From Neisseria zoodegmatis (GTDB taxonomy: Bacteria; Pseudomonadota; Gammaproteobacteria; Burkholderiales; Neisseriaceae), in contig NZ_LT906434.1 of the NCBI RefSeq assembly GCF_900187305.1, positions 1,674,001-1,738,000 of the forward strand: a stretch of DNA of 64,000 bases. The letters are read 5' to 3'. Positions 1 through 7,933 of the stretch are shown piece by piece. The notes below the pieces were generated by a model, which was not told where the DNA came from, did no database searches, and saw only the letters and a program-made list of their open reading frames with translations. Positions within the stretch are counted from its first letter, which is position 1, and every line of letters starts with the position of its first letter. A program made the translations under genes and the position numbers.

Positions 1-1805
1 TTTGGGAATTTTTGATCGTTGAACGCCGCACACGCTTCGAGCAGGCCCGCTTCCAAAGGCTTCAGCTCTTTGTTGCTGCGGATTTTGTCCAAATAATGCT
101 GCATCATATACGGGTAATACAGATACATATTGTTCATCCATTCGACCGCTTTTTGGGTCTCCCCCGCGCGGTATTGATACAGCCCGACCTGATAAGCATT
201 GGAATAAGGCCGGTAAGCCAAAGCCTCGCGTGCGGCCTCTTCCGCCCAAGGATAGACGGTCGGCGCGGCCGGATTGACCCTGCGGGTCAGCGACAGTTGG
301 GCATAATAACGCAGCATCGGTTCGGTGTCGGCAATCCGTCGCAACCCTTCGATTTTCTCGGCGGACTGCTCAACCGTTTCATCTTTCGGCTGGCGGTTGT
401 AAGCGGTCAAATCCGTGTAGGCGAAACTCAAACGGGCAATCCCCGCCAGCAGGCACACCGCCAATACCGCACCGCCGATGTTGTGACGTTTCGCAGTCTG
501 AAGCCCGTCTGAAATATCGCGCTCGTCTGCAGGCGACAGGCCGGCCATCAAAGCAAACGGCACCAGAAAATAAATATACCAAAGCGGATACTCAAGCATA
601 CTGTGACACAGCGATACGGTCATCATCGCCAATAACAACAGCGAAGCGTGATGCAGAGGCCGTCTGAACATACGCCAAATGGCGGCCAAGAAACCCAGCA
701 CCGTCAACGCCGTGCCGACGATACCCATTTCCGCCAACAGCTGCAAAATCAGATTGTGCGAATGGGTAAACAACACATTCATCATGTTGCCGCTGAATCT
801 TCCTTCTTCGATATGCGTCAGAAAGCCTTGCAGCGAATAACTGCCCCAGCCGTAGCCCCAAACCGGTGCGGAAAGAAATACCGCCCACGCTTTGCGCCAC
901 TCTTTATCGCGCGCCGAACCGTCAAAAGTAGAGCCGCTCGCCCGCTCGACGGCGGTGTCGTACTGCATGCCCGAAATCATGTCCAACACATGACCGATGC
1001 CGAACTGCACCACCACCGTCATCACCAGCGCAAACAACATAATCAGCACCAAACGGTTGGCCTCGCGGCCGACACGCCAACGCCAAAACGGAAGCAGCAA
1101 ACCGACACCGATCACATAAGTGAGAATGGTGCGCGAGTTTACCAAGCCCAGCACCGAAGTCAGTGCCAGTACCATGAGAAAACCGAGCCAGCCGGGCATT
1201 CGGCGCATCGCCCACAAATACGAAGCCGCCAGCGTGCCCCACATCAGATAATGCCCCAAATGATTGCGCTGGCCGAGCTGCCCGCTCACTTCGCGCAGCC
1301 CGCGATAGGCGATGATGCCGCGGAACATTTCCGCCGAAGCCCAGCCGGTAAACTGCATCAACGCCACCGCCGCCTGTATCAGCGCGCCGGCCAGCAGCGT
1401 CCATGCCAACACCGACACCACGCGTTCCTGCCCCCATTCCGCCACCCAGCCGCGGCAGGCCCAAGCCGCCAGCGCAATGATCACAAAAGCCGATACCGCC
1501 AAATCGCTCATGCCCGGATAAGTCAGATTCATCAACCGCGCCTGAAGCCACCAAAAAGCAGCCAAAGCCAAAAAATAAACCGAAGCCGCAGGCAGGCGCA
1601 CATTCAGACGGCCTGTTAACGCAGTCAACAACAACAATAAAACCGCACCGGCCAAAGAACCTGCTTCAAGATAAAAGCTGGATAGCGGCCCTACGCGGTA
1701 CAGCGACACAAAAGGCGCGATGCAGATACACACAAAACACAGCCACACGGGCCACAACCGCCACGACCATACCGTAGCCGTGCCGTCTGAAAAACGGTTA
1801 AACAT
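1..1805 (-). CDS. pglL: Protein O-oligosaccharyltransferase PglL (C-terminus cut by window edge)
   Basis: Inner-membrane enzyme of the O-antigen-ligase (Wzy_C) superfamily that transfers lipid-linked glycans to serines of periplasmic proteins such as pilin. The reverse-strand frame stays open from the ATG at 1805 to base 1, about 601 codons, close to the roughly 600 residues known for neisserial PglL, so only a few residues should be missing. Many hydrophobic segments are visible. The large-loop motif HSHNLILQLLAEMG, around 740-775, carries the conserved histidine region of the Wzy_C domain, and the C-terminal part is hydrophilic. The start overlaps the end of the upstream DUF2069 gene by 8 bases, implying co-transcription. 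The second to sixth codons run into a built-in DUS-like stretch (TTTTTCAGACGGC). Identification is by motif and length only. Confidence 0.88.
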   Translation of the reverse strand, partial: MFNRFSDGTATVWSWRLWPVWLCFVCICIAPFVSLYRVGPLSSFYLEAGSLAGAVLLLLLTALTGRLNVRLPAASVYFLALAAFWWLQARLMNLTYPGMSDLAVSAFVIIALAAWACRGWVAEWGQERVVSVLAWTLLAGALIQAAVALMQFTGWASAEMFRGIIAYRGLREVSGQLGQRNHLGHYLMWGTLAASYLWAMRRMPGWLGFLMVLALTSVLGLVNSRTILTYVIGVGLLLPFWRWRVGREANRLVLIMLFALVMTVVVQFGIGHVLDMISGMQYDTAVERASGSTFDGSARDKEWRKAWAVFLSAPVWGYGWGSYSLQGFLTHIEEGRFSGNMMNVLFTHSHNLILQLLAEMGIVGTALTVLGFLAAIWRMFRRPLHHASLLLLAMMTVSLCHSMLEYPLWYIYFLVPFALMAGLSPADERDISDGLQTAKRHNIGGAVLAVCLLAGIARLSFAYTDLTAYNRQPKDETVEQSAEKIEGLRRIADTEPMLRYYAQLSLTRRVNPAAPTVYPWAEEAAREALAYRPYSNAYQVGLYQYRAGETQKAVEWMNNMYLYYPYMMQHYLDKIRSNKELKPLEAGLLEACAAFNDQKFP

Positions 1806-2166
1806 GGCGCACCGCCTTTCTCTGATACCTAACGAATGCCAAACAGGCTGCAAAAAACACACTGCTGCACAATAATGCGGCGGCGGCACAGGCGCGGCTG
1901 GCGGGCGCAGCGTCAAACAGCCTTACCACCGCTTCGGCAAAATAAAACAGTATCAGCAGGCAGCTGTATTGGAAAGTGTAAACCCTGCCTTTCAAAATGC
2001 CCGCCAGCGGCAGACACAAAGGCAAGGCTTTCAAGGCCAGCCACGAGCCGCCCGGGCGCAGCGGCGCAATCCAAAGCTCCCAAGCAAGGCTCACGGCAAT
2101 CAGCCCGCACAGGCTGATAACGGCGGCGGTATGCGACCAGTGTTTTTTATCGGCAAGTGTATTCAT
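1798..2166 (-). CDS. DUF2069 family small membrane protein
   Basis: A 122-residue integral membrane protein with about four hydrophobic segments. The central stretch LKALPLCLPLAGILKGR followed by YTFQYSCLLILFYFAEAVVR matches the DUF2069 family, whose biochemical function is not known. It is transcribed with pglL, whose start codon lies inside its last codons. Whether it helps glycosylation or is just a positional neighbour cannot be told. It is preceded on the reverse strand by a DUS hairpin at 2187-2223. Confidence 0.8.
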   Translation of the reverse strand: MNTLADKKHWSHTAAVISLCGLIAVSLAWELWIAPLRPGGSWLALKALPLCLPLAGILKGRVYTFQYSCLLILFYFAEAVVRLFDAAPASRACAAAALLCSSVFFAACLAFVRYQRKAVRHV

Positions 2167-2186
2167 CGTTCAATCTGTTTAATGTG

Positions 2187-2223
2187 AGGCCGTCTGAAAA
2201 ATCGTATTGTTTTCAGACGGCCT
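2187..2223. terminator. DUS inverted-repeat hairpin
   Basis: AGGCCGTCTGAA and its inverted copy are separated by a short loop, the typical neisserial uptake-sequence hairpin. It sits upstream of the DUF2069 gene. Confidence 0.7.
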
Positions 2224-2287
2224 TTAAAGAAATTAGTTTTATACTGCCGATCAAGAAATGCAACCGGCATTTTAGCTTAAAACGGTT

Positions 2288-2366
2288 GAGGCCGTCTGAA
2301 AACCAGCAAAGCTGGTTTCGCTAAAACCGGCAAAGCTGGTTTCGCTAAAATATTTTCAGACGGCCT
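2288..2366. repeat. DUS-bounded tandem repeat (TTTCGCTAAAA family)
   Basis: Two direct 24-bp units (2303-2326 and 2327-2350, one mismatch), each ending in TTTCGCTAAAA, lie between an AGGCCGTCTGAA copy at 2289-2300 and an inverted copy at 2355-2366. The same core recurs near 42.4 kb and 44.0 kb. This lies in the 2167-2586 gene-free stretch, which holds only repeats. Confidence 0.75.
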
Positions 2367-2508
2367 GAGACCTTTGCACCCCCCCATCTGCGGCGCATTT
2401 CTGCGTTGTGCGCTGCTCGCTCGTTTGCCTATCTATATGATATGTCTGCACTCGCTGTGCTGCTACGCCTTGAACTGCATCCGCATCTGGGGGTTTTGCA
2501 AAGGTCTC
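2367..2508. mobile_element. MITE-like element with 27-28 bp imperfect terminal inverted repeats
   Basis: The left end starts GAGACCTTTGCA and the right end finishes TTTTGCAAAGGTCTC. The complementarity continues inward through C-rich/ATCTGCGG on the left and CCGCATC/G-rich on the right. The 142-bp interior codes for nothing convincing. GAGACCTTTGCAAAA-type ends are common on neisserial insertion sequences of the IS5 group, so this is probably a non-autonomous element mobilised by such a transposase. No clear target duplication was seen. Confidence 0.6.
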
Positions 2509-2586
2509 GGCCTGATCACGTTGCTTCACCGCTTCGCCATGCCCATGTAAAAGCGATGCCGATACAGTTTGGCTTTCATCAATCAT

Positions 2587-3228
2587 TCAAGTTTGAGAGA
2601 AAGAGGCAACTTTTTCGGCCATGCACCCTTCCGCTTTGCCGCCGGTTTGCTGCAAACCGTCGATAATGCCCGTGCGGTCTTCTTCGTGTTTGTTTTGACT
2701 GAGTTTGTAGGCTGCTTCAATCGTTTCTATTTCCATCTCAAAACACACCACCGCCTTGCTCATCGCATCAATATAATCGGCAGGTGCATCTTCGAGCTGC
2801 CACGGCTTGGGCTGTGCCGACTCATGTATCGCACTGAGCGAAGCCAATATGCCGAGCACTTCCTGCGGCTCTTCAATCAAACGCATCGTTCCGCCCACAT
2901 GCACAGCCTGATAATTCCAAGTCGGCACGGCTTTGTGTTCCCTGTGTTTGCTCGGATACCAATTCGGAGAAATATAACAACCGCTGTTGTGAAAAATGGC
3001 CAGCCAGCGATTACCGGTATGCTCCGCCGCCTGCCAGATGGGGTTGGCTCTGGCAAAATGGCCGCGCAATACGCCCTGTTCCGTGCCGTTGTCGTGCCGA
3101 TAAACAGGAATATGGGCAGCCTGCAAAATACCGCCACGCTCTACAACCAACGTCGCCAACGGATGGTTCTCAATAAAACGGTGAATTTCACCCACATCGT
3201 TTTGCCGGAATACTTTGGGCACATACAT
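2587..3228 (-). CDS. PaiB-family FMN-binding protein
   Basis: 213 residues. The start MYVPKVFRQND, the following ENHPLATLVVE, and a later HREHKAVPTWNYQAVH region are typical of the PaiB / FMN-binding split-barrel family. That family is annotated as negative transcriptional regulators on the strength of Bacillus PaiB but is structurally a flavin-binding domain. It starts 15 bases after tatC stops and is on the same strand, so it is probably the last gene of the tat operon. The actual role here is unknown. Confidence 0.82.
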   Translation of the reverse strand: MYVPKVFRQNDVGEIHRFIENHPLATLVVERGGILQAAHIPVYRHDNGTEQGVLRGHFARANPIWQAAEHTGNRWLAIFHNSGCYISPNWYPSKHREHKAVPTWNYQAVHVGGTMRLIEEPQEVLGILASLSAIHESAQPKPWQLEDAPADYIDAMSKAVVCFEMEIETIEAAYKLSQNKHEEDRTGIIDGLQQTGGKAEGCMAEKVASFSQT

Positions 3229-3243
3229 GGTGTTTTCTCACTT

Positions 3244-3990
3244 TCAACTTTCCTGCCTGCGCGACAACGGCTTCGCAAAACGGCAAAAGCACAAACCCGC
3301 TTCATAAAGCAGCACCAACGGCACGGCCAGCATGATTTGCGAAATCACGTCGGGCGGCGTGATGACGGCGGCAATCACAAACGCGCCCACAATCACATAA
3401 GGCCGGGCCGACTTTAACTGCTCAAGCGAAACCACGCCCATGCGGTTCAGCAAAACCACCACCACCGGCACTTCGAACGTGGTACCGAATGCGACAAACA
3501 TGCCCAACACAAACGACAGGTATTTGTCGATGTCGGTAGCCATGTTCACGCCGATGGGCGTCACGCCGGCCAGAAATTTGAACACCACCGGAAACACCAA
3601 GAAATAGGCGAATGCCATGCCGGCAAAAAACAGAATCATGCTCGACAATACCAAAGGCGTAATCAGGCGTTTTTCATTTTGATAGAGGGCGGGTGCAACA
3701 AACGCCCAAACCTGATACAGCGTGTGCGGCAACGACAATAAAAAAGCCGCCATCAGCGTAACTTTTACCGGCACGAAAAACGGCGCAACTACGTCGGTGG
3801 CAATCATGCTGGTATTGGCCGGCAGTGAAGCCATCAGCGGCTCGGCCACAAAGGTATAGAGTTTTTGGGCAAAAGGCATCAGGCCCAAAAAGCAGATCAA
3901 CAGGCCGCCGATGATCCACATCAGGCGGCGGCGCAGTTCGATTAAATGTTCGACCAAGGGTTGTTGGGCTTGTTGTTCTGATTCAGACAC
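3244..3990 (-). CDS. tatC: Sec-independent protein translocase TatC
   Basis: 248 residues with six predicted membrane helices. The N-terminal LVEHLIELRRRL is the TatC signature that helps form the twin-arginine signal-peptide site, and the later FGTTFEVPVVV loop is also diagnostic. It acts with TatB as receptor for folded substrates carrying S-R-R-x-F-L-type signals and recruits TatA. It follows tatB by 12 bases. A possible local client, the Tat-signal hydrolase at 5901-6704, is encoded nearby. Confidence 0.97.
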   Translation of the reverse strand: MSESEQQAQQPLVEHLIELRRRLMWIIGGLLICFLGLMPFAQKLYTFVAEPLMASLPANTSMIATDVVAPFFVPVKVTLMAAFLLSLPHTLYQVWAFVAPALYQNEKRLITPLVLSSMILFFAGMAFAYFLVFPVVFKFLAGVTPIGVNMATDIDKYLSFVLGMFVAFGTTFEVPVVVVLLNRMGVVSLEQLKSARPYVIVGAFVIAAVITPPDVISQIMLAVPLVLLYEAGLCFCRFAKPLSRRQES

Positions 3991-4002
3991 CGTTTACTCA
4001 CT

Positions 4003-4548
4003 TCATTGCGGATGCTTTTTGCGGACGCGCAGTTGCGGTTTCGGACGGTGGCGCGGGCGCATATCGCGCTTGCGCCGCATGGACTGTTTGCGGATGGAGG
4101 CCGTCTGAAAACCGCCGACGTTGGCGGCATGATGTTCGGACGGCACGGAATAATGCGGCCAATCAGCGTCGGGCGGCGTGTTGCCGAGCGGATTGCCGTA
4201 TTCGTCCAAACCGAAATCGGCGGGTGTGCGTTGCTCCGGCACGCGCTCCCATGCCGGCACTTTAAGGCCGTCTGAAATATCATCCAACTCTTTACGCAAG
4301 CTTTCGCCCGTGCCGCCCAATCCGCTGCGCAGCGATTCGGCGGCAGATTCAAACTCGCTTTTGGCTTTGCGCAGTTCGTCCATTTCGATTTGCGCGCTCA
4401 ATTCCTGCTTCACGCTGCTCACCGTGCGCTGCACACGCCCGAGCAAGCTCCCCGCCATGTGGGCGGCTTTGGGCAGACGCTCGGGGCCGAGCACCACCAG
4501 CGCAATCACACCTATCAGCAGCAGTTCGCTGAAACCGAAATCAAACAT
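4003..4548 (-). CDS. tatB: Sec-independent protein translocase TatB
   Basis: 181 residues. One N-terminal membrane helix (FGFSELLLIGVIALVVLGP) with the family Glu and the LGPERLP hinge is followed by an amphipathic helix. A long charged cytoplasmic tail ends in an Arg/Lys-rich segment. It pairs with TatC in the substrate-recognition complex. The tail contains codons made from DUS copies (near 4096 and 4265), so uptake sequences have been accommodated inside the coding region. It lies 3 bases from tatA. Confidence 0.95.
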   Translation of the reverse strand: MFDFGFSELLLIGVIALVVLGPERLPKAAHMAGSLLGRVQRTVSSVKQELSAQIEMDELRKAKSEFESAAESLRSGLGGTGESLRKELDDISDGLKVPAWERVPEQRTPADFGLDEYGNPLGNTPPDADWPHYSVPSEHHAANVGGFQTASIRKQSMRRKRDMRPRHRPKPQLRVRKKHPQ

Positions 4549-4551
4549 GGT

Positions 4552-4752
4552 TTAAGCCGATTTGTTGTCGTCTTTTTGGTGTTCGATCACATCGTCTTTT
4601 TTACCGGCTTCGGTGCCTTCGTTCAGACCCTTTTTGAAATCGTGTACCGCGCCGCCCAAGTCTTTGCCGACGTTGCGCAATTTTTTGGTGCCGAATATCA
4701 GCACAACAATCACCAGCACGACAACCCAGTGCCAGATAGAGAAGCTACCCAT
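4552..4752 (-). CDS. tatA: Sec-independent protein translocase TatA
   Basis: 66 residues. A short N-terminal transmembrane helix is followed by the FGTKKLR hinge and an amphipathic helix ([14 protein letters not shown]), then an acidic/basic tail. This is the normal TatA layout, and it forms the oligomeric translocation pore. It is the first of the tat trio on the reverse strand, 63 bases after the hinT stop, with a DUS between. Confidence 0.95.
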   Translation of the reverse strand: MGSFSIWHWVVVLVIVVLIFGTKKLRNVGKDLGGAVHDFKKGLNEGTEAGKKDDVIEHQKDDNKSA

Positions 4753-4815
4753 GATTTAAGTCCTTATCATTAAAATCAATATAGAAATGTTTTTCAGACG
4801 GCCTCTGCCTTATGC

Positions 4816-5139
4816 TCAAGCAGGCCGCCCCATAATGTGGATATGCAGGTGAAACACTTCCTGCCCGCCGCCTTTGCCCGTGTTGATTTGGGTTTTGAAG
4901 CCGTCGCTAAGGCCGTTGGCTTCGGCGATTTGCGGCACTTTCATCATCATTTTGCCCAACAACGCCTCATGCTCGGGCTTGGCATGCGCGAGCGAATCGA
5001 AATGCACTTTCGGAATCAACAGCAGATGCACGGGCGCGGCGGGGCGGATGTCTTTGAAACACAGCATGTCGTCGTCTTCATACACGATGCCGGCGGGGAT
5101 TTGCTTATCCACGATTTTGCAGAAAATACAGTCAGTCAT
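4816..5139 (-). CDS. hinT: HIT-family nucleotide-binding hydrolase (HinT-like)
   Basis: 107 residues, the usual HinT length. It begins CIFCKIV and ends with the histidine-triad motif HLHIHIMG, whose middle histidine is the nucleophile for purine nucleoside phosphoramidate hydrolysis. It is a cytosolic housekeeping enzyme. It lies between hisE and tatA on the same strand, an arrangement familiar from neisserial genomes. Confidence 0.93.
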   Translation of the reverse strand: MTDCIFCKIVDKQIPAGIVYEDDDMLCFKDIRPAAPVHLLLIPKVHFDSLAHAKPEHEALLGKMMMKVPQIAEANGLSDGFKTQINTGKGGGQEVFHLHIHIMGRPA

Positions 5140-5299
5140 CTCAAATACTCCGAAAATATAGCCGAAAACCCAATCCTCGGCACACAGCGGCCGGCCTTGC
5201 GGCGTAACACATATTCAGTTTTGGGATGCAAACGGCCGGCCTGTTTTCAGACGGCCTCGGTTCGATATTGCCGTTTGCCCTTATACAATTATAAAAGAA

Positions 5300-5332
5300 A
5301 GGCCGTCTGAAACCGAATCTTTCAGACGGCCT
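5300..5332. terminator. DUS hairpin downstream of hisE
   Basis: AGGCCGTCTGAAA and TTTCAGACGGCCT are separated by a short loop. It lies between the hisE stop (5365) and the hinT start, so it probably terminates or attenuates hisE transcripts. Confidence 0.75.
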
Positions 5333-5364
5333 CCGCATCTTTTCGGGTGGATTTTAATACAAAT

Positions 5365-5688
5365 TCAGCTTTCCTGCCGCGCCGCTTTTTCCGCCAGCCC
5401 CGACAAACCCTGCCTGCGCGCCAGTTCGTTTAACACCTCTTCAACGCGCAAGCCGTGATGCGCCAGCAACACCTGCGTGTGAAACCATAAATCCGCCACT
5501 TCGTACACCAAATGCTCACCGCCGCCGTCTTTGGAAGCCATCAGCACTTCGCCCGCTTCTTCAATCACTTTTTTCAGGATTTTGTCTTCACCTTTGTGCA
5601 AAAGCTGGGCCACATAAGACGTTTGCGGGTCTTGGCCTTTGCGGGAATCGATAACGTTTTGGATTTGGGTTAAAACTTGGTCGCTCAT
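5365..5688 (-). CDS. hisE: Phosphoribosyl-ATP pyrophosphatase HisE
   Basis: 107 residues. It hydrolyses phosphoribosyl-ATP to phosphoribosyl-AMP, the second step of histidine synthesis. The all-alpha MazG-like signature [15 protein letters not shown] followed by YEVADLWFH provides the acidic metal ligands. It is stand-alone, not fused to HisI. No other his gene is in this window, so the pathway genes are dispersed, as is usual in Neisseria. Confidence 0.95.
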   Translation of the reverse strand: MSDQVLTQIQNVIDSRKGQDPQTSYVAQLLHKGEDKILKKVIEEAGEVLMASKDGGGEHLVYEVADLWFHTQVLLAHHGLRVEEVLNELARRQGLSGLAEKAARQES

Positions 5689-5787
5689 ATCAATCTTTCA
5701 TCAACAAATCGGATGACTCTCGAAACAGCGTGATTATGGCGCGGCTGTGCCATGCTGTCTATGACAGGATGCGCGTGTTTGAAGGTT

Positions 5788-5819
5788 TTTCAGACGGCCC
5801 CTTATGAGGCCGTCTGAAG
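5788..5819. terminator. DUS hairpin downstream of the Tat-signal hydrolase
   Basis: TTCAGACGGCC then AGGCCGTCTGAA with a 7-base loop. A second small hairpin follows (AAGCCGG / CCGGCTT, 5830-5853). Both sit just after the gene that ends at 5901 on the reverse strand. Confidence 0.65.
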
Positions 5820-5900
5820 TTTGCTTTAAAGCCGGGAAGATTCCGGCTTCGGTTTGCTTGCGCATCAACCTTTCATATACCGGACGGCTTGGTCAGTAGT

Positions 5901-6704
5901 TCACAAATCATTGGCAATAATCCGGAAATTAGCCAATGCCGCCTGATAACCGTCGCCTTCGGGGATAATCGTGCCTGCGGTCGCATCTTTTACGACAGCC
6001 ACTTCAAAGCCTTGTTCGATCAGCTCGCGCAAGTGTGACTCGATACATAAGTTGGCCGACATACCCGCCAAAATCACTTGGTCGATTTTACGTTTGCGTA
6101 ACTGCAGCACAACGTCGTTGCTTTCCGGTCCGAACACTTTGTGCGGAGAAGCAATCACGGTTTTACCGTCAAAGATATAAGGTTTGTACTGCGGCATAAA
6201 GTCCGCACCCGAGCCTTCAAACCCTTCCAAAGTATAAGCATCTTTGCGGGCAAACGCGCCGCCGTCGTGCATCGCGTGTTCTCCCGGACCGCCGAACGCC
6301 CATTGATGGTCTTGCGGATAATAATAATGCGGCGAAACGATGGTGGGCATACCGACTGCTTTGGCAGCCTTAAACAAACGCTCAAGATTTTCTACGGTAT
6401 TGTTTTCCATTACATTTTTACCGACCGCACCCCACAACACCCCTTTCGGGATTAAAAAGTCGATTTGCGGGTCAACCACCAACAAAGCGACGCGCTGGGG
6501 ATCGATTTTCATACCGTGGCGTTTCAAACCGTATTGCTCAGGTTCGTCATACATACCTTTTTCTTGGGTTTTCTTACCGGCTGCGGCGGCCGCACCTGTT
6601 ACACCCATCGCACCCAAAACGGTAGCGGCCATAGCCAAACGGGAGCCTGTGCCCAAAGCATTGCGGCGGGATTGGTCGATTTGCTCATCTTTGTGGTTTG
6701 ACAT
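5901..6704 (-). CDS. Tat-exported isochorismatase-family cysteine hydrolase
   Basis: 267 residues. Residues 1-42 form a twin-arginine signal: QSRRNALGTG, then a hydrophobic alanine/glycine-rich core ending AAAAAG. The mature part is an isochorismatase-fold domain. It has Asp in ALLVVDPQIDF, Lys in ASPHKVFG, and the nucleophilic Cys in MSANLCIESH, the expected Asp-Lys-Cys triad. The substrate is not predictable; the fold covers nicotinamidases, isochorismatases and ureidoacrylate hydrolases. Export of this fold to the periplasm is unusual. A good Shine-Dalgarno (AAAGGAAG) precedes the ATG. A divergent AraC regulator starts 121 bases away and is the obvious candidate controller. Confidence 0.85.
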   Translation of the reverse strand: MSNHKDEQIDQSRRNALGTGSRLAMAATVLGAMGVTGAAAAAGKKTQEKGMYDEPEQYGLKRHGMKIDPQRVALLVVDPQIDFLIPKGVLWGAVGKNVMENNTVENLERLFKAAKAVGMPTIVSPHYYYPQDHQWAFGGPGEHAMHDGGAFARKDAYTLEGFEGSGADFMPQYKPYIFDGKTVIASPHKVFGPESNDVVLQLRKRKIDQVILAGMSANLCIESHLRELIEQGFEVAVVKDATAGTIIPEGDGYQAALANFRIIANDL

Positions 6705-6825
6705 AGAATTCTTCCTTTCAAATAATGTGGATAATGTTTGTTTTTCTGCAAACGTGGCGGCATTTTAAGAAAAATACCCCGAGCCGGTTTAACCCGTCAT
6801 CCACACTTATTAACCGAAAGTCTTC

Positions 6826-7653
6826 ATGGATAGCGTCTCCCGCCTTTTTACCTATTTCCGATTCCGCACCAACCTCTTCTTCATCGGCCAACTGTGCAGA
6901 ACAGGCCACTTCGACGAGCCCAACAAAGGCTATCTCCACTTTATCCGCAAAGGCCGCTGCCTGCTTCATTTATCAGAGAATCGAACCATAGAAATAAACC
7001 AACCGGGCATTGTTTTCTCGCCCAGCAATGTTTTGCACCGCATCCACCCCATAGACAGCGAAGGGCTTGAAATACTCTGCATCAACTTTGATTTCGGAGA
7101 AGGCGTACGCAACCCGTTGGTAGATACCTTGCGCAACGTAGAAGTGCTTTTTTTAGAAGACCGGCCCCAATTAAGAACCATTGCCGATCAAATTTTCAAC
7201 GAAAGCAACCGACAGTCATGCGGCTACCATGCCGCCATACACCATTTGTGCGCCTACTTCACCATTCAGGTTATCCGCTGCTGCCTTGAGCAGAAAAAAC
7301 TGCAAACAGGTTTATTGAGAGGCTTGGTAGATAAAAAATTAAGCAATGTATTACAGGAAATACACCAACATCCCGCACAAGAATGGACACTTGAACTGAT
7401 GGCGGAAAAAGCCGCCATGTCGCGCTCGGCTTTTGCAGCCTATTTCAAAGAAATCATGAACATACCGCCTTTGGCTTACGTTACCAACTGGCGTATTTCC
7501 GTAGCACAGACTTTACTCCAACAAGGGCTGCCGATCGGCTTGGCAGCAGAAAAAGTCGGCTACAGTCACCCTGCCGCACTGAGCCGCGTATTCACACGCG
7601 AAATCGGCATGACACCAAGCGAATGGCTGCGCCGCTACGGGCGCGGAACCTGA
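6826..7653 (+). CDS. AraC-family transcriptional regulator
   Basis: 275 residues. The N-terminal half looks like an AraC cupin ligand-binding domain (GYLHFIRKGRC, IEINQPGIVFSPSN). The C-terminal 100 residues hold two helix-turn-helix motifs (WTLELMAEKAAMSRSAFAAYF, then GLAAEKVGYSHPAALSRVF) and end with the family signature GMTPSEWLRR. It is divergent from the Tat-signal hydrolase and probably regulates it, itself, or the acyl-CoA dehydrogenase downstream. No operator was identified. Confidence 0.92.
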   Translation: MDSVSRLFTYFRFRTNLFFIGQLCRTGHFDEPNKGYLHFIRKGRCLLHLSENRTIEINQPGIVFSPSNVLHRIHPIDSEGLEILCINFDFGEGVRNPLVDTLRNVEVLFLEDRPQLRTIADQIFNESNRQSCGYHAAIHHLCAYFTIQVIRCCLEQKKLQTGLLRGLVDKKLSNVLQEIHQHPAQEWTLELMAEKAAMSRSAFAAYFKEIMNIPPLAYVTNWRISVAQTLLQQGLPIGLAAEKVGYSHPAALSRVFTREIGMTPSEWLRRYGRGT

Positions 7654-7933
7654 ATGCCAATATATCCGGGGCCGTCTGAAAATACCTTTGCGCCGCCCGA
7701 TTCATAAATATTGCAAGTATTAAGTACCGACCCTGCCACACTTGCATTTACGTTGGGATGATTTGAAAAAGAAGCATGAGCATCTCATCGGATATCCTTC
7801 CGCCTTCCCTCTCATTTAAAGCCAATCCGGCACAACTCTCCCCGTGTTTTCCGGAAAACCTGCCGATTTTTCATCAACCATTATCAAAAAACAAAAATAT
7901 GATATAAAATAGAAATTTTACTCTAAAACGGAA

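Noticed and set aside
648..1619. 323-codon forward open frame
   Set aside because: Antisense to pglL; low-complexity His/Gln/Arg-rich translation, as expected from the complementary strand.
2569..3417. 282-codon forward open frame
   Set aside because: Antisense to the PaiB-family gene and the end of tatC; no domain.
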